DNA of 24,211 nt from Trichosphaerium sp. ATCC 40318 (GCA_038496445.1 JALMLS010000101.1:1-24211), one strand, 5' to 3'; positions 1 to 11,653 are shown, counted from the stretch's first letter. Numbers and translations: made by a program. Notes: generated from the letters alone by a model not told the origin.

Positions 1-688
1 CTGAGGATTATGACAGATTCAGACCTATGGGCTACCCTGTAAGACTTAGTACATTTGTTGTTGAGTAACAATTTTTCTGAAATGTTTCGTTTGTTTCTTG
101 TACAATATTTTCTTCTCACGTGATTTTTTTTTTAGCAAACTGATGTTTTTCTCATATGCTTCAGCGTTGTTTCACCAGTAAGTCTTCAGAATATAGTTTC
201 CAAGGTACGCCTAAAGCTAAAAGGATATTTTTGTTTGTTTTAGCTGGTATATTTTTAGTGAAACAATTAATCACGTGTAGTGGAAACCTGAAGTACAACA
301 CCATTGTCCAGATACACCTATTATTCTCGCAGGTCTTAAAATGGATTTGAGAACAACACCTAGAATTGATGGAACTCCATACGACTGCGTACCTCGAGAA
401 GAGGCTGAAAATGTTGCAAAAAAAATAGGGGTAAACTACTTCCACTATTTTTATATCTCACTCGCTGATTATCTCTACAAAGGCAATGTCTTACGTGGAA
501 TGTAGCGCTCTTACTCAAGATGGTTTGAAGCAAGGTACATATCATGAGTGTTCTTAAACTCAGCTTCTACATAAAAGCAATAAAGGGTGCTAACGCTCTT
601 TGTAGCATTCGAAGAAGCAGCTATAGCAGCATTAACACATAGGCGAAGTTTTACATCTACAGAGAAAACAAACTGCGTTGTAATGTAA
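1..688 (+). CDS. Rho-family small GTPase, 3' part (5' end outside window)
   Basis: Exons read as 1-38, 136-204, 281-430, 483-534 and 606-688; all joins are in phase and give about 129 residues. The first exon reads [12 protein letters not shown] and continues [14 protein letters not shown], the switch II and beta-4 region typical of Rac/Cdc42/Rho. Exon 3 starts [18 protein letters not shown], exon 4 has the G5 motif ECSAL, and the protein ends CVVM, a CaaX box predicting prenylation and membrane attachment. Known role of the family: GTP-dependent switch for actin and polarity. Oddities: the G4 motif, normally TKxD or NKxD, reads LKMD here; the two bases before the EDYD codons are CT, which cannot finish the usual catalytic glutamine codon unless an exon boundary lies there. 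Intron 205-280 ends in CACGTGTAG. The P-loop lies off the window. Confidence 0.93.
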
Positions 689-1154
689 AATAATGTTTAA
701 ACAGTCTCTTTCCATCTCTGTTGTGATCGAGACCAATAAACAAAGTGTAAAAAAATAGTGTTCATCCTCGAGTACAGTCACTCGTACATATGTATACAGT
801 ACAAATGTAGTAACACTAATCATGTAGCCTACATAACTAACCGCTTAGGTTATTAAATAATGTCAAACAACAATGAACCAAGGCACTTGCTTCACAACAA
901 AACCTTGTACATTTTTTAAGTGGTAGCAAATAACAGCATTTTAAAACGTCTTAAAAGCCTGGTCCTCAATAAAGATCCTTCCAGACTGTGACAGTGAGCT
1001 AATTGAGCCATTGTAGAAATAGGTGATAGGTTTATGGTATCTTATTCATTGAAAACACATAGTCAACAACAGTTGACTTATTCAGCTAGATAACGGCAAA
1101 AAATCTTAATTTACAAGTCAACGCACGTACCATAGTTATTAATAGGCAACCTCA
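689..1154. other. Intergenic, no gene seen
   Basis: This is the 3' UTR of the Rho-like gene followed by the presumed promoter region of the F-box/MORN gene. Open frames here are short and unlike protein. I see no RNA gene or repeat. Confidence 0.5.
735..740 (+). terminator. Polyadenylation signal of the Rho-like gene
   Basis: AATAAA lies 47 bases after the TAA stop of the Rho-like gene, on the same strand. Confidence 0.5.
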
Positions 1155-2575
1155 ATGGCAGCAAAACGCAAGGTACATTAATGAGCGCATTTGCAGTAAT
1201 ATTAGACCATTCATACAGGAGCCTCTGTAGATTAAAAAGCCTTACAAGTTTACTAAGTTATTTTCGCTACTTACTAAATTACGCGTAGATAAATACCTCA
1301 GAACCTAATAAAAACCATCTTTTTGACCTCCCAGTGGAGCTACATCTCGATATTATCGATCTAGATAAACTGTTCTCAAAGTGGCCACTACTATCGAAAC
1401 ACACAGCAATGACAACTAGGTTTGATTGTGAGTTTAATAAACATGGTAAATGGAAAGATTGGCACTACAACGGGCTTATAAGAAGGTTATGTGTCTTTTT
1501 ACATGGTAAACAAGATGGAGAATACAAAGAGTGGCATAACAATGGGAAACTACATACTCAGCATAATCGTGTTGATGACAAGTACAAAGGAGAGTACAAG
1601 ACATGGGATTTGAGAGGTAGATTGACTGAGTTTTGTACCTATGTCAATGGTAAACTTGAAGGAGAATACAATACTTGGCATGCTGGTGTAATGACAAAGA
1701 AGTGTTTTTATGTTGATGGTAAACTTGAGGGGGAATACAAGAATTGGACTAAAGAGTTTCAACTTCTTGTTCATTGTTATTATGTCAATGGTAAGCAAGA
1801 AGGTATGTACCGTGAATATTATGAACAAGGTCAACGAAGAATCAGAGTTAATTATGTTGATGGTAACAAAGAAGGTGAGTATAAGAGATGGTATGAAAAT
1901 GGAAACCTAGAAGTTAAGATGTACTTTAAAAATGGTAAAGCAGAAGGAGAACAAACGTATTATCATCAAACAGGAAAGAAGTATTTCCAACAGTTTTTGG
2001 TAAATGAATTACAACAAGGAGAGTACAAGGAATGGCATTTTAATGGTGCTTTGAAAAAGCAAAGTAATTACAAAAATGGTGAACTTGACGGAGTCCACAA
2101 GGAGTTTCATAATAATGGTCAGTTATGCTGCCAAGGTTTTAATGTAGATGGTAAGCTAAATGGAGAGTATAAAGAGTGGCATAGAAATGGTCAATTGTAT
2201 CAACAGTGTTGGTATGATGATGATAAACTTGAAGGAGAATTAACTCAATGGTATGAAAATGGTAACATTGAAAAACATTATCATCTTGTCAATGATAAAC
2301 TAGAAGGTATGATGAAAGTATGGTACTATAACAAGAATATGCATTATCAATGTAATTATGCAAATGATGAATATCATGGGGAGTATACTGAGTGGCATGA
2401 AAACGGTCAAGTTTACAAAAAGTGTAATTACACTAATGGAAGGATCAATGACGGAGAGTACAATGAATGGTACAACAATGGTCAATTATCTAGACAATAT
2501 TTTATTGTTGATAATGAAAGGGTAAACAGTTTGACAGTAGAATGGAGTTATAACGGAGAACAAGTAAGGAAATAA
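1155..2575 (+). CDS. F-box protein with about 16 MORN_2-type repeats
   Basis: The long exon is open from 1289 to TAA at 2573-2575. It has no usable ATG near its start, so I propose a short first exon 1155-1172 (MAAKRK) joined over intron 1173-1288, which has donor GTACAT, an ACTAAA-like branch site and acceptor CGTAG. This gives 434 residues; the first exon is the least certain part. Residues about 18-50 look like an F-box (LPVELHLDIIDLD). From about residue 57 the protein is a run of about 16 units of 24 residues with core GEYKEWHxNGQL followed by a turn such as VDGKLE. These match the YwqK/MORN_2 repeat, not classic MORN. F-box proteins usually recruit substrates to SCF ubiquitin ligases; the repeats probably bind a partner. 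The repeat part has no introns, unlike its neighbours. Confidence 0.85.
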
Positions 2576-2592
2576 ACGTGTCACAATTGTGA

Positions 2593-2598
2593 AATAAA
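2593..2598 (+). terminator. Polyadenylation signal of the F-box/MORN gene
   Basis: AATAAA lies 18 bases after the stop. The convergent sedolisin gene stops at 2654, so the two 3' ends share a 78-base gap; the sedolisin signal is on the other strand at 2620-2625. Confidence 0.6.
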
Positions 2599-2619
2599 AA
2601 ACTCGATTTGAGGTTTTTT

Positions 2620-2625
2620 TTTATT
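2620..2625 (-). terminator. Polyadenylation signal of the sedolisin gene
   Basis: AATAAA on the minus strand, 28 bases after the stop at 2654. Confidence 0.55.
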
Positions 2626-2653
2626 TGTTCTTCTTGGCATACCAATAGATCGC

Positions 2654-5600
2654 TTACATGCTCATTATTTTTGCGGCAATAGCTACAGGGTTCTTTGGTA
2701 ATCCAAACCCAGTGATAGGATCCCTACAAACAAATGTTTAAACACGGGTAAGGACAGAAAAAAATAAAGGACAAAAGGACAGCCGGAAAGAATGAGAAAT
2801 GCTTTTTGGGTTGTTTTCTCCTAACATGGAGCTGGAAGCTTCCCGCTTTCAAAACATATGGTTTTGTGAATATTTAAATACTCCATAAGAGCTTATAAAC
2901 ATAATAACTTATGATACTTGAACCAAAAGCAAGGTAGAAAGGTAAACCGAGCAGATTTGTTCAACAAAAAAAAAAGAGCGTACCAGCCTACTGCACACTC
3001 AAAGCCACGGCATGATCCGTATGTGTTATCACCTTGTGTTACATCTGTAAAGATAGAAGAATCTTTTGAGAGTACACCATAGATAAGAGGGTTTGCAAAA
3101 CCAACAGGGGCGTGACCTTTGCTCACCAAAATATCGTTCACCAATCCAAAAATACCACCCTAAAATAAAATTAATAAAAAAACCAACACCCACAGCGTCG
3201 CTATCATTTTGATGAACTTTAAAATATGCCACATGCATTCGTATAAACATAAAGAATATCATGTGAAGTTATGAACGTAAAAAATTACAAAGGGAGTGCT
3301 TGAGAGAAGAAAAAAAAGTTTGAAGAATTCCAAACGTACAACAACAGGTGAAGCGCAACTAGTACCAGCAACACCGTAGGTGTCCTGGCCTGCAGTAATC
3401 ACAACATTTTCGCTAAATGAAGATACATCTGGAATAGCTCTTCCAGTCTTATTAAATGAAGAAGCTGGAGGCAATGGAGAGTGATTAAGGTAGTTCTCAA
3501 CAACGTCGTTCTAAATCATGTAAGAGAAAAAAAAACTTCAAGCATCAAAAAACGCTTACTTGGTATGAAGGTCTTGCGAAGTAGTTACTGAAACCTCCAG
3601 AACTAATTGTATCACCAACATATGTTGATCCTTGAAGGTAAATTCCACCAACAGCTGTAACATATGGGGAGCTAGCACTACGAGGAAAAATTAAACACAA
3701 CAAAAAAAAAAGGTTTGAAATTAAAAACAACTTACGGCCAGTTTGGCTCTTGTCTGTCTCCACCAGCATTACATCCAACACCATTATCACCTTAAAATAT
3801 TTAGTTAACAAGAACAAAAAACAAAATACATTCAAAACCTTTGGAGCAACCAGAACGCGAGTGTAAAAACAAAAAAAAAACCTAAAGTATTTTTTTAATT
3901 AAACTTTTTAAAACACGTACCAGAAGAAAACAGTACTGTGGTACCACGTGAACCCCTACAAAGATAAGCGGTTAGTGTATGAGTGTTGTTGAAAAAAAAA
4001 AAAATTGTTGAAGTAAATCACGTGTTAACGTACAATTTGATGAATTCAGTGTTTACACGTAATGTATAGCTTGGAGTAATTGATGACTCAGTATCACCAT
4101 AACTGACAGAAATAGTATGTGGAACTAACAAAAAAAGTAAATACTGCGAAGCAACTAAGGGCAACAAGAACTGTAAAATAAGATAAGAATTTTTGTTTGG
4201 GTTTTTTTTGGCGTGCTAGCGGCTAATGTTTATGTACGCACTGGTTGGAGCGTTATTCACAGCTGTGGCCCATTCTAAAAATGGCTCTTGACCTTCGTGT
4301 AGACCAGCAGTAGAGTAGAACCTTAAAAACAAACAGTAAGAATAGTTGCCAACTTCTTGTACAAAACAAAGCAGCATAGTTTTAACGGATTGTAAGGGGA
4401 TTAAAGTACCATGTGTCAACACCATTAGCAGTACCAATAATGTATTCAATATCAAGAGAAGCTAGAAAAGAAAACATAAGCAACACGTCACAGTAAAATA
4501 AAAATGTTTCTGTTTTTACTTCCTAGAACAAGAAGTGCTCACCTTCATCACCTGGGTCTGTAGCATCATTAGGTCCAACTACTTTCGCTACTGTTTGGGA
4601 AGGTACATTAAACTTTTGTTGAAAGAGAGCCAAATCTGAAACAAAAAGGGTAAGTCAAAAGGGCCACGTTCACGTGCACAAACTTTCGGCGAATGAAAAA
4701 AAAAGTTTTACCTTTTGGATCATAGTATTGCTTCAAGAATTGAGCTACAGCCTAAATACTTCATAAGGAAGATCCATATATAGGTGGGTATAACATACTT
4801 GGATAGATTTGGTGCTACCACTACCAGTTACAGTGATTTCTGCTTCTTTTTTAACAACATCAGGTGTGATCATAGTATCATCACCAACGTTTTCAGTCTT
4901 TCTTAAAGCACGTCTTATTTGTGGAATCCTAGATACACCACCAACAAGATCAATATGCTTTGCTACATCGCTTGGTAGGGAGTATGCATCAAGAGAACGA
5001 CATAGACAAGTCTAAAAGCAAAAATCATAAATAAGTCGTTAATTCATTTTGGTTAAGCCGTACGTTCGTTTCGCTGTGTGTCACCATCCTGTACTTGATT
5101 TGAAGCATACGTTCTGCAGTTCTAACAGGTACAGTAGTAGTAAGCCAATCACCAGTCGTAGCGACTGTGAATTCAGCACCAAAGGAAGAAACAAACTCAG
5201 AAACAGCATCAATAGCTTCTTGAGATGCTCGTGTCAACGCGCTGATTTGCTCAAGTGATAGAAATTGCCCTAAAGAGCGTTTTTGGGTTAAAAGATCTGA
5301 AAAGATCGTTTTTAAAGCGTACTGTAAGATACATCGTTTGGGTTGGAGATACGATGAAATTGACGCTACAGGATAGCGTTAAACGTTGGCTCGTGAACGG
5401 AAAAGTGCTATGAAAAGTTTCTTACCTCTAATTCGGTTGGATTACTTTGTTTAAGAGCGAAGGACAATGTAATATTCATATCTAATCGTTATTAGAAAAG
5501 TGTCTTCTAAAACACTATTATATACCCGCTCCAGCGTCACCGGTAACTGTCCAGCCATTTGGTAGCGCTTTGTCGGAAGATGACTCGATAAAAGTTCTCT

Positions 5601-5695
5601 AACAAGTATAAGAGCCACATACGCGTATATAAGTGTCTTACGGATGCAGCTAGGCATAGCACAAAGGTGCACGCAAGAATAAGAGTAGTCTTGCC
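2654..5695 (-). CDS. Sedolisin family peptidase, tripeptidyl-peptidase 1-like (S53)
   Basis: Seventeen exons on the minus strand, in gene order: 5695-5642, 5598-5526, 5481-5426, 5365-5323, 5269-5064, 5011-4799, 4751-4712, 4635-4543, 4461-4410, 4321-4242, 4124-4034, 3955-3921, 3790-3736, 3677-3560, 3510-3340, 3159-2984, 2723-2654. Exons 2-17 join in phase to 523 residues, plus a hydrophobic signal segment (TTLILACTFVLCLAAS) in exon 1. A pro-domain precedes the catalytic domain. Visible active-site elements: EASLD, with Glu at 4544-4546 and Asp at 4451-4453; the oxyanion Asp in SGDNG at 3786-3788; the nucleophile Ser in AGTSCASP at 3358-3360; and a C-terminal DVTQGDN calcium-site motif ending near GWDP. 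The family works in acidic lysosomal or secreted compartments and removes tripeptides or cuts internally. The initiator is unresolved: the ATG at 5697-5695 is one base out of frame with the signal segment. Confidence 0.92.
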
Positions 5696-5697
5696 AT

Positions 5698-6826
5698 AGA
5701 TCGACTATGTAAAAACAATCAAACTTATCGCCGTTAAGTCAACCTGTTTGTTACAATTTCCGTCTTGGGAAAGCTTTTGGTCAGTTTGGAGGTGCGAACA
5801 AGCTTCTATACTTCATTCTCAAACAGCTTTTTGTGGTGCTTGTCATGTGACTGTCAAGCTGTGCATGTCACCTAAAAAGTAATATAACTTTGACATTGTA
5901 CTTTTCTTCTACAGGTGTATTGTACTATGTTACAAGTGATACGTTTCTTTTGATTTCTGGGGGTTTTTTTCGGTCGCACAATTATTTCTTTTGTTCAGGT
6001 TCGATGCAATGACAAGGTTCACAACAAAGGGATGCAATGTTGTTTCTAATCACGAGTAATTTTGTCAACGGACTGAGTAAAAGATACAGTACAAAAGGAT
6101 GTATGCTACAACAAAGATCCGCGCTGCAAATATAGGTGCCTTTTTTAATACTTCCTTAAAACAGTGAGTTGATAATGTATTAAATAAAGATGCCTATCAC
6201 CAGTGCTAAAATAGTTGGTTGCAAATAATGTCTATTATATCACGTGTCTCTTGTTAAAATATATTCAAATTTAGTTACATCTATCGCGACTACATTATTT
6301 CATACTTTCCAAGTCGCGAACAAGGCTGAAAAAGATTTGAACTTCACAAACTCCGAATTCCATCGGAGAAGTTGGTTAACTTAACAATAGCGCACTTCGA
6401 AAGAACGTTAGATAGTGCAAAAGGTTGCAGAAACAGACAAACAGCGAAGTTGTTCTATAGCAGCACCTATTCGTCTAAAAAGGCTCGATTTTGGTTTGAC
6501 GGTGTATGAAAGTACGTATAAGAAGAAAGAACGCGCTGTAAATTATGATTTCGAAAAAAAGCGTCAAAATCGCTACAATCAACTGCATTCTTACTATTCA
6601 TGCGACTGAAAGCGTATTCGCACCATAACTGTCTCTAAAAGTTACTTTTGTTAAAATTGCATCCAAAGGCACTATTAATCATACTGCGGCGTCAAAACGG
6701 CATAAAACGCTTTATTTTTCGGTTAATGAATTGGTTCCTTTAGTTTCGACTAAAACGCGCTAAAACCATTCCTTTCGGACTAAAAACGTATAGAAATAGC
6801 GAATAGAGTGATTTTTATAGCATTAA
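5698..6826. other. 1.1-kb divergent intergenic region, no gene recognised
   Basis: This lies between the divergent sedolisin and C2-protein genes and should hold both promoters. A 64-codon open stretch at 6415-6609 (+) starts with GTG and resembles no family I know. One CACGTG is at 6241-6246. Around 6720-6790 there are several copies of CTAAAAC/CTAAAAA preceded by CG or CGA, of unknown meaning. No RNA gene or clear repeat is seen. Confidence 0.5.
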
Positions 6827-9331
6827 ATGGCGTCTGTAACATGTTCACGGTTTTTCGCTCTTTGCACATTTCTACTGACGGCTTACCTCGCTTGTCTCTG
6901 TGGTCTTTACTACGTCTTTAGTAACCCAACAAAAATAGTACGTTAAAAAAAAATACAAAAACCCACGTGACATGGGTTGTTATCCTAACACGCATTTTAA
7001 TGTATATTTTAGGCTTCTTCTTATGATGCTACGATTATGCAAAATGGGTTAGTAGCAATAGAGAAGCAAGTCACTTTAATTGGTACGCAATAAAAATAAC
7101 TTTTTTTTGAGAATTTCCTTTTTTTCGCGAGCCAAGTTCATGATCTTGGTAGTCAAACCTTGTGTACCGACATTGATTTTTTGTACGGTTACTTTCAACC
7201 TATTTTAGTACTTGTTTAGTTTATCTAGATCTAAAACTGGTCGCAATATTGTAAATAATTTTTTTGCTTTTTTTGTGTTTTCTTTTTTTAATGTTTGTCA
7301 TCAGGTGTTGCTGCTTTTTGTATATTTGCAGGCACTTTATTTTATTCTTGGGGTAGACCAGATAACCCTGAAGAATTGGCTAGAAGACGTGTTGCTGAGG
7401 CGTTAGGAAAAGAGTTTGTTGAAAGGATAAAAAAGTCTGAAAAAATAGAGGCTGAAGAGATTGTTGAAGTTAAACCTGTTAAAAGCGATACTCTGGCATC
7501 ACATGATACAATTCATATTGAAACCAAGCCGTCTGATGGTGTGTTGGATAAACCTCAAACCCCGATTGTCGCCAAGGAAGAGAAAAAAACGGATACAATT
7601 GCACTGCGTAAACATTTCCTAAACTGTTGTTAAACACTAACTAGTTTCCTAGCACCTGTCATCCTTGATACCGATATACTATTTGAGTTGGAACCAAAGC
7701 CACAAGATATTTTAGAACCTATCAATACAACCACTGGCATTGTTTTAGGTAGTACAGAAACGGTAAAGAAGAGTCCTGATCAAACACTTGACACAGTTGA
7801 TAAAGTCGAAAAAGAAGAAAAAGTCAATGATGTGACCGTCAAAAAGACGAGCTGTTCATGCTGTTCTTGGGCTAGTATTGTTATGGCCACCTTAAGAAAA
7901 GAGTGGGTATTTGTTTTTGTTGGCTTTCTCTGTTTCACTATCGGATTCTTTGGTGTACGCACAATGTCATTCATTGGCTACTGCATCCTGTACGATCAAC
8001 TTTTTTTTTAAGGATGAAAAAAACTTGGATCCATTTTCTTTCTTCTCTGTAGACTCTCTATCATCTTGAGAGTATGGATTGACTATAGTATGAAAGAGAT
8101 ATTATGCTTACTATTTTTCTAGTGTTTATTACTTTGGGTGCCTACTTTGCCCTGAAGTGTTGGATTATTTATATGATATTTTTGAGCCTCTTATAATCGA
8201 CTTGTCAAACTCCAAAAGTGCAACAGTTAGGAGTGTAGTACAATATTTTAGAACTCTACACAATAAACACTTTGGCCATCTCGGACCTCGACTACCTCCG
8301 CCTCCAAGGGAGTTCAGGAAGCCAAAAGAGAAGAAAATTACGGGAATGATAAAGGTACCACAATGTGTTTTTTTTGCAGTCTATTCCTTTTGTGTGGCTC
8401 TCTGTCTCTTTGGATTATATATCAATGCTTAACGTTTTTAATAGGTTCAGCTTGTAAATTGTATAGATCTTGTAAAAGCCGAGATATTGATGAGCTCTGA
8501 TCCTTATGTACACTTTTTCTTCTTTATTTTTTGAAGTTTTCCGTTCAATTTGTTCTTGTGCTTATATTCCCATCAAATTATTCTCTGTTCAAATGTGAAA
8601 CGCTGTTATTACTGGCATAAATGGTAGTTACTATCTTTGTAATCGAAAACTATACAACTGCGCTGTAAACCTTTTTTTTTTGTATTTTTGGTATTTCAGG
8701 CTAAGTTCAGCTTTTGATTTTGACTCATTTTCTACAGGTTGTAGTTAGTTTTCATGGCCAGCGACAACAAACAAAGCCTTACTTTAATAGCCAGCATGTT
8801 ACTTTTCAAGAAAATCCTTTTACATTCAACTATAACGGTATGTTTGATGTACACGTGCTTAAACTAGTTGTAATGGATAGCGATGTTGTTGGGGAAGATA
8901 ACTTTCTTGGACAGTAAGTAGCCCTTTACGTTTTCATATCTTTTCAAAACAAACCCTTGTTGATATTTACATCTCATAACTAATCATTAAAGTGAAATTA
9001 ACCTTCTACATGCTGCAGTTTTTTGGTTAAAAAAACAGAATGAGATTTTAGGTTGAGATTTTTCCTTTTCCTTTTTGTTAAATTTCGGGCATTCTGTTTG
9101 GATAGTAGTTGCTCTATATGGATTGAATACATACTAAATTTAATGATTAGGTGTTGTGTTGATTTAAAAGAGTTTATTGGTATTGGGGACGGAGTAAACA
9201 TCCAGACTTTTGAGAAGGAACTCGAAAATGTTAAAAGTGGTTGTATCCGATTTAATGTTGAGTTTGAACCTCTGGAAGAGTCCTTTTTTACTTTCTCACA
9301 GTACAGGCAAGATAATTATGTTAATAATTAA
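6827..9331 (+). CDS. Multi-pass membrane protein with C-terminal C2 domain
   Basis: Nine exons: 6827-6937, 7013-7082, 7305-7607, 7653-7989, 8053-8087, 8158-8354, 8445-8507, 8738-8913 and 9151-9331, in phase throughout, giving 490 residues. The ATG is the first in the exon and opens a hydrophobic segment at residues 8-32. A second membrane segment lies at about 61-77 (VAAFCIFAGTLFYSW), followed by a charged Lys/Glu-rich stretch to about 245. A third hydrophobic block, about 246-282, is long enough for two passes. A proline-rich linker (RLPPPPREF) precedes the C2 domain at about 350-470. The C2 shows SSDPYV at the first calcium loop and VMDSDVVGEDNFLG at the third, so the Asp ligands look kept and calcium-dependent lipid binding is likely. 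The layout recalls membrane-tethering C2 proteins, but I see no SMP domain. The small 35-nt exon 5 is the least certain join. Confidence 0.82.
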
Positions 9332-9749
9332 TAGAATAATAATAAAGAAAAACAAAGAACCATTTGACCGACTCATGTTTGTATCCAGCTCGCTAGATAG
9401 TTTCTTGCATGAGATTGTATACGCCAAGTAACATGCCTGTATCCAGCGATGGTTTACTACTTGGTGCTTACGAATATTCGTCACGTGACACGCTGTATTT
9501 CTTCTAACCTTCCTTTGTGGTAGCGTTTCAGATGTCACAACGCCTCGTCTTGTCCTGTATACATAGGTTGGAACAGAAAATATATAAACTAAAACTATTC
9601 ATACCAGTCTTGGGAACTGGCTGCCTAGATTTTTACGTGGTGAATGGCGCTAATAATATGCGAGCCGAGTCAAGAATCAATTAATAGTGGCAAAATTCGT
9701 TGACCATTTTGTAGGTTCTACTTAAATACTACTAGAACATTACACGTTT
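9332..9749. other. Intergenic, presumed promoter of RCC1-SAM gene A
   Basis: It holds the C2 gene's 3' UTR and a CACGTG at 9482-9487. TTAAATAC about 25 bases before the RCC1-A ATG has a counterpart (TTTAAATACAC) before gene B. Nothing else is recognised. Confidence 0.4.
9341..9346 (+). terminator. Polyadenylation signal of the C2-protein gene
   Basis: AATAAA lies 10 bases after the TAA stop at 9329-9331. Confidence 0.5.
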
Positions 9750-11513
9750 ATGGCGGAGCCACAAACTTCGTTGGTTAATTTACAATATGTTAACCGTTTG
9801 GCCACTGGTTATGAACATTCAATGGTAATCGCAGACGATGGCTTCGTTTACACATGGGGACGAAACAATGAGCGCCAATTGGGCAATACAGACGAAAGAA
9901 AGAGTTCTATCGCAAGACCAATAAAGCCACTCATAAATATCGTCTGTATTGCTGATGGATGGCGCCATAGCCTTGCAGTTGATTCAAACGGTATTGTGTA
10001 TTCATGGGGCTTTAACGAAGAAGGTTCATTGGGTCTGGGTCACTTCAAGTCACCTATTTCGTCACCAACACGTGTTCCAAATCTCACCAAAATCACGAAA
10101 GTCACTGCCTATCGTGTGAGTATGGCGTTATCACATTCAGGTCATGTCTACTCTTGGGGATACAACTCATGTGATGGATTGGGTCATTCATTCGACAAGG
10201 AGAAAGTTTCATCACCAGTGGTTATTCCAAATCTTCAAAATGTTCAAAAAATTCAAACAAATCGGTATGTAAGTGGAGCAATAACATCAACAGGTCATGT
10301 CTTTCTTTGGGGAACAATATTTGACACAGAAAATGATAAAGCATTATTCTTGAATCTGCAAACAATTTCATGTGTTCCAAACATTGAAACTGCGATTGAT
10401 GTTGCCATTGGTAATAAGCATGTACTTGTTCTCCTCAAGTCAGGACAAGTATTTTCTTTTGGATACAACTACCATGGGTGTCTTGGATTGGGTATTGATG
10501 ACAACAAGTGTGGTCAAGGTATCATCAAAGGATTGAACAACATCGTATCTGTCCATTCTGGTATTAGGTCATCATTTGCGATTGATGATGAAGGTTGTTT
10601 GTTTGGTTGGGGTAATGGGATATTGATTGATTGGTTCTCATCAAACAAACCATTAAAATTACCTGGAAAATATCTTGAGTTTGCCAATAAATCATATCAT
10701 TACTTGGCAATATCTCATGATTTCAGATTGGTTACAGGTGGTTATACTCATTATGGAGAATCTGAACCACAACAATTGACGTTCAACAATCACAAAAAGG
10801 TACTTTGTCATCTTATCCGTGTATTTCTGTTTATTTGACCCATTATTTAAGCAAACTCACCTTAAACAACGAAATACCAAGGTCAATAAAACAGCCATAG
10901 ATAAAGACGATATAAAAGAAGACAAAGACAAGTACTTATCAAAAGCTGTGATTGATACCGATCGTGATTACACCAAGTTTGGAGATGCTCCTGAACATCT
11001 TGATATGATTCAAGATGCGTTTGAAGCCTTTAAAATACACCAAAATCAAGACTACATCAATGACAATGTAAGTACTTAAACACAAAATTACGTTCTCAAT
11101 GATTGTAGGGCGAACGCATTCCACTTGATACAGATAGGTTATATGAGCCTCCTTCATCAAACTATACAAACATACTCTTATCTCAACAATCATGGAACGA
11201 CAAGCCTGATGTTTCTGTTGCCTACACAAAGGTTTCTTTCTTATATTTATCAGACTTGAAGTTAATCATGTTTATTTAGTCGAATTTCCTTCCACCTCAA
11301 GAGAATCAATCAACTGGTACCGCCACGTTTGATTGGAAGTCAGCATTGATGAGGTTGGGTATTTCAAGTAAACGAGCACAAGAACTCGGATCATTGATGG
11401 ATGAAGCAGGTATCGAACCCGATGACGTCACCTCAGATGTGCTAAAGGAGCTTGATTTCAGTCCAATTGAACGTATCAAGGTCATCAAAGCAAAACGTAA
11501 CAATGCTTTATAA
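9750..11513 (+). CDS. RCC1 seven-blade propeller protein with C-terminal SAM-like domain, copy A (intact)
   Basis: Exons 9750-10799, 10852-11067, 11109-11231 and 11280-11513 give 540 residues; all introns are phase 0. Exon 1 encodes seven RCC1-type repeats of about 50 residues with cores such as GYEHSMVIADDGFVYTWG and GNKHVLVLLKSGQVFSFG, so a complete beta-propeller. Residues 351-463 are an acidic linker. Residues about 480-537 (FDWKSALMRLGISS through ERIKVIKAKR) fit the helical pattern of a SAM domain. RCC1 propellers act as protein-binding platforms or GTPase exchange factors; SAM domains oligomerise. I infer a scaffold role and cannot name the substrate. This is the only intact member of the three copies here. 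A death-fold reading of the C-terminal domain is less likely but not excluded. Confidence 0.9.
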
Positions 11514-11580
11514 GACCTGCGCCACAAAGGATAAGAACTCACCAATGTAACACTTGGTTCACAATACTGTAGATGTCTAC

Positions 11581-11586
11581 AATAAA
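11581..11586 (+). terminator. Polyadenylation signal of RCC1-SAM gene A
   Basis: AATAAA lies 68 bases after the stop. The facing minus-strand gene has its own AATAAA at 11622-11627, so the 3' ends converge here. Confidence 0.5.
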
Positions 11587-11621
11587 TACTAGCTTGATTA
11601 GAAAAACAACAAACGAGATTG

Positions 11622-11627
11622 TTTATT
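11622..11627 (-). terminator. Polyadenylation signal of gene Y
   Basis: AATAAA on the minus strand, 26 bases after the stop at 11654. Confidence 0.45.
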
Positions 11628-11653
11628 ATTTATGCTCAGTGTTGTTAGTAATA

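Noticed and set aside
178-280. Splice donor GTAAGT at 178 in the Rho-like gene
   Set aside because: Reading on gives SLQNIVSK, the expected Rho sequence, and the true donor is at 205 with acceptor at 280.
2576-2653. Hairpin AAAAAACTC...GAGGTTTTTT as a bacterial-type terminator
   Set aside because: The genome is eukaryotic. The sequence is two overlapping convergent polyadenylation regions with A and T runs.
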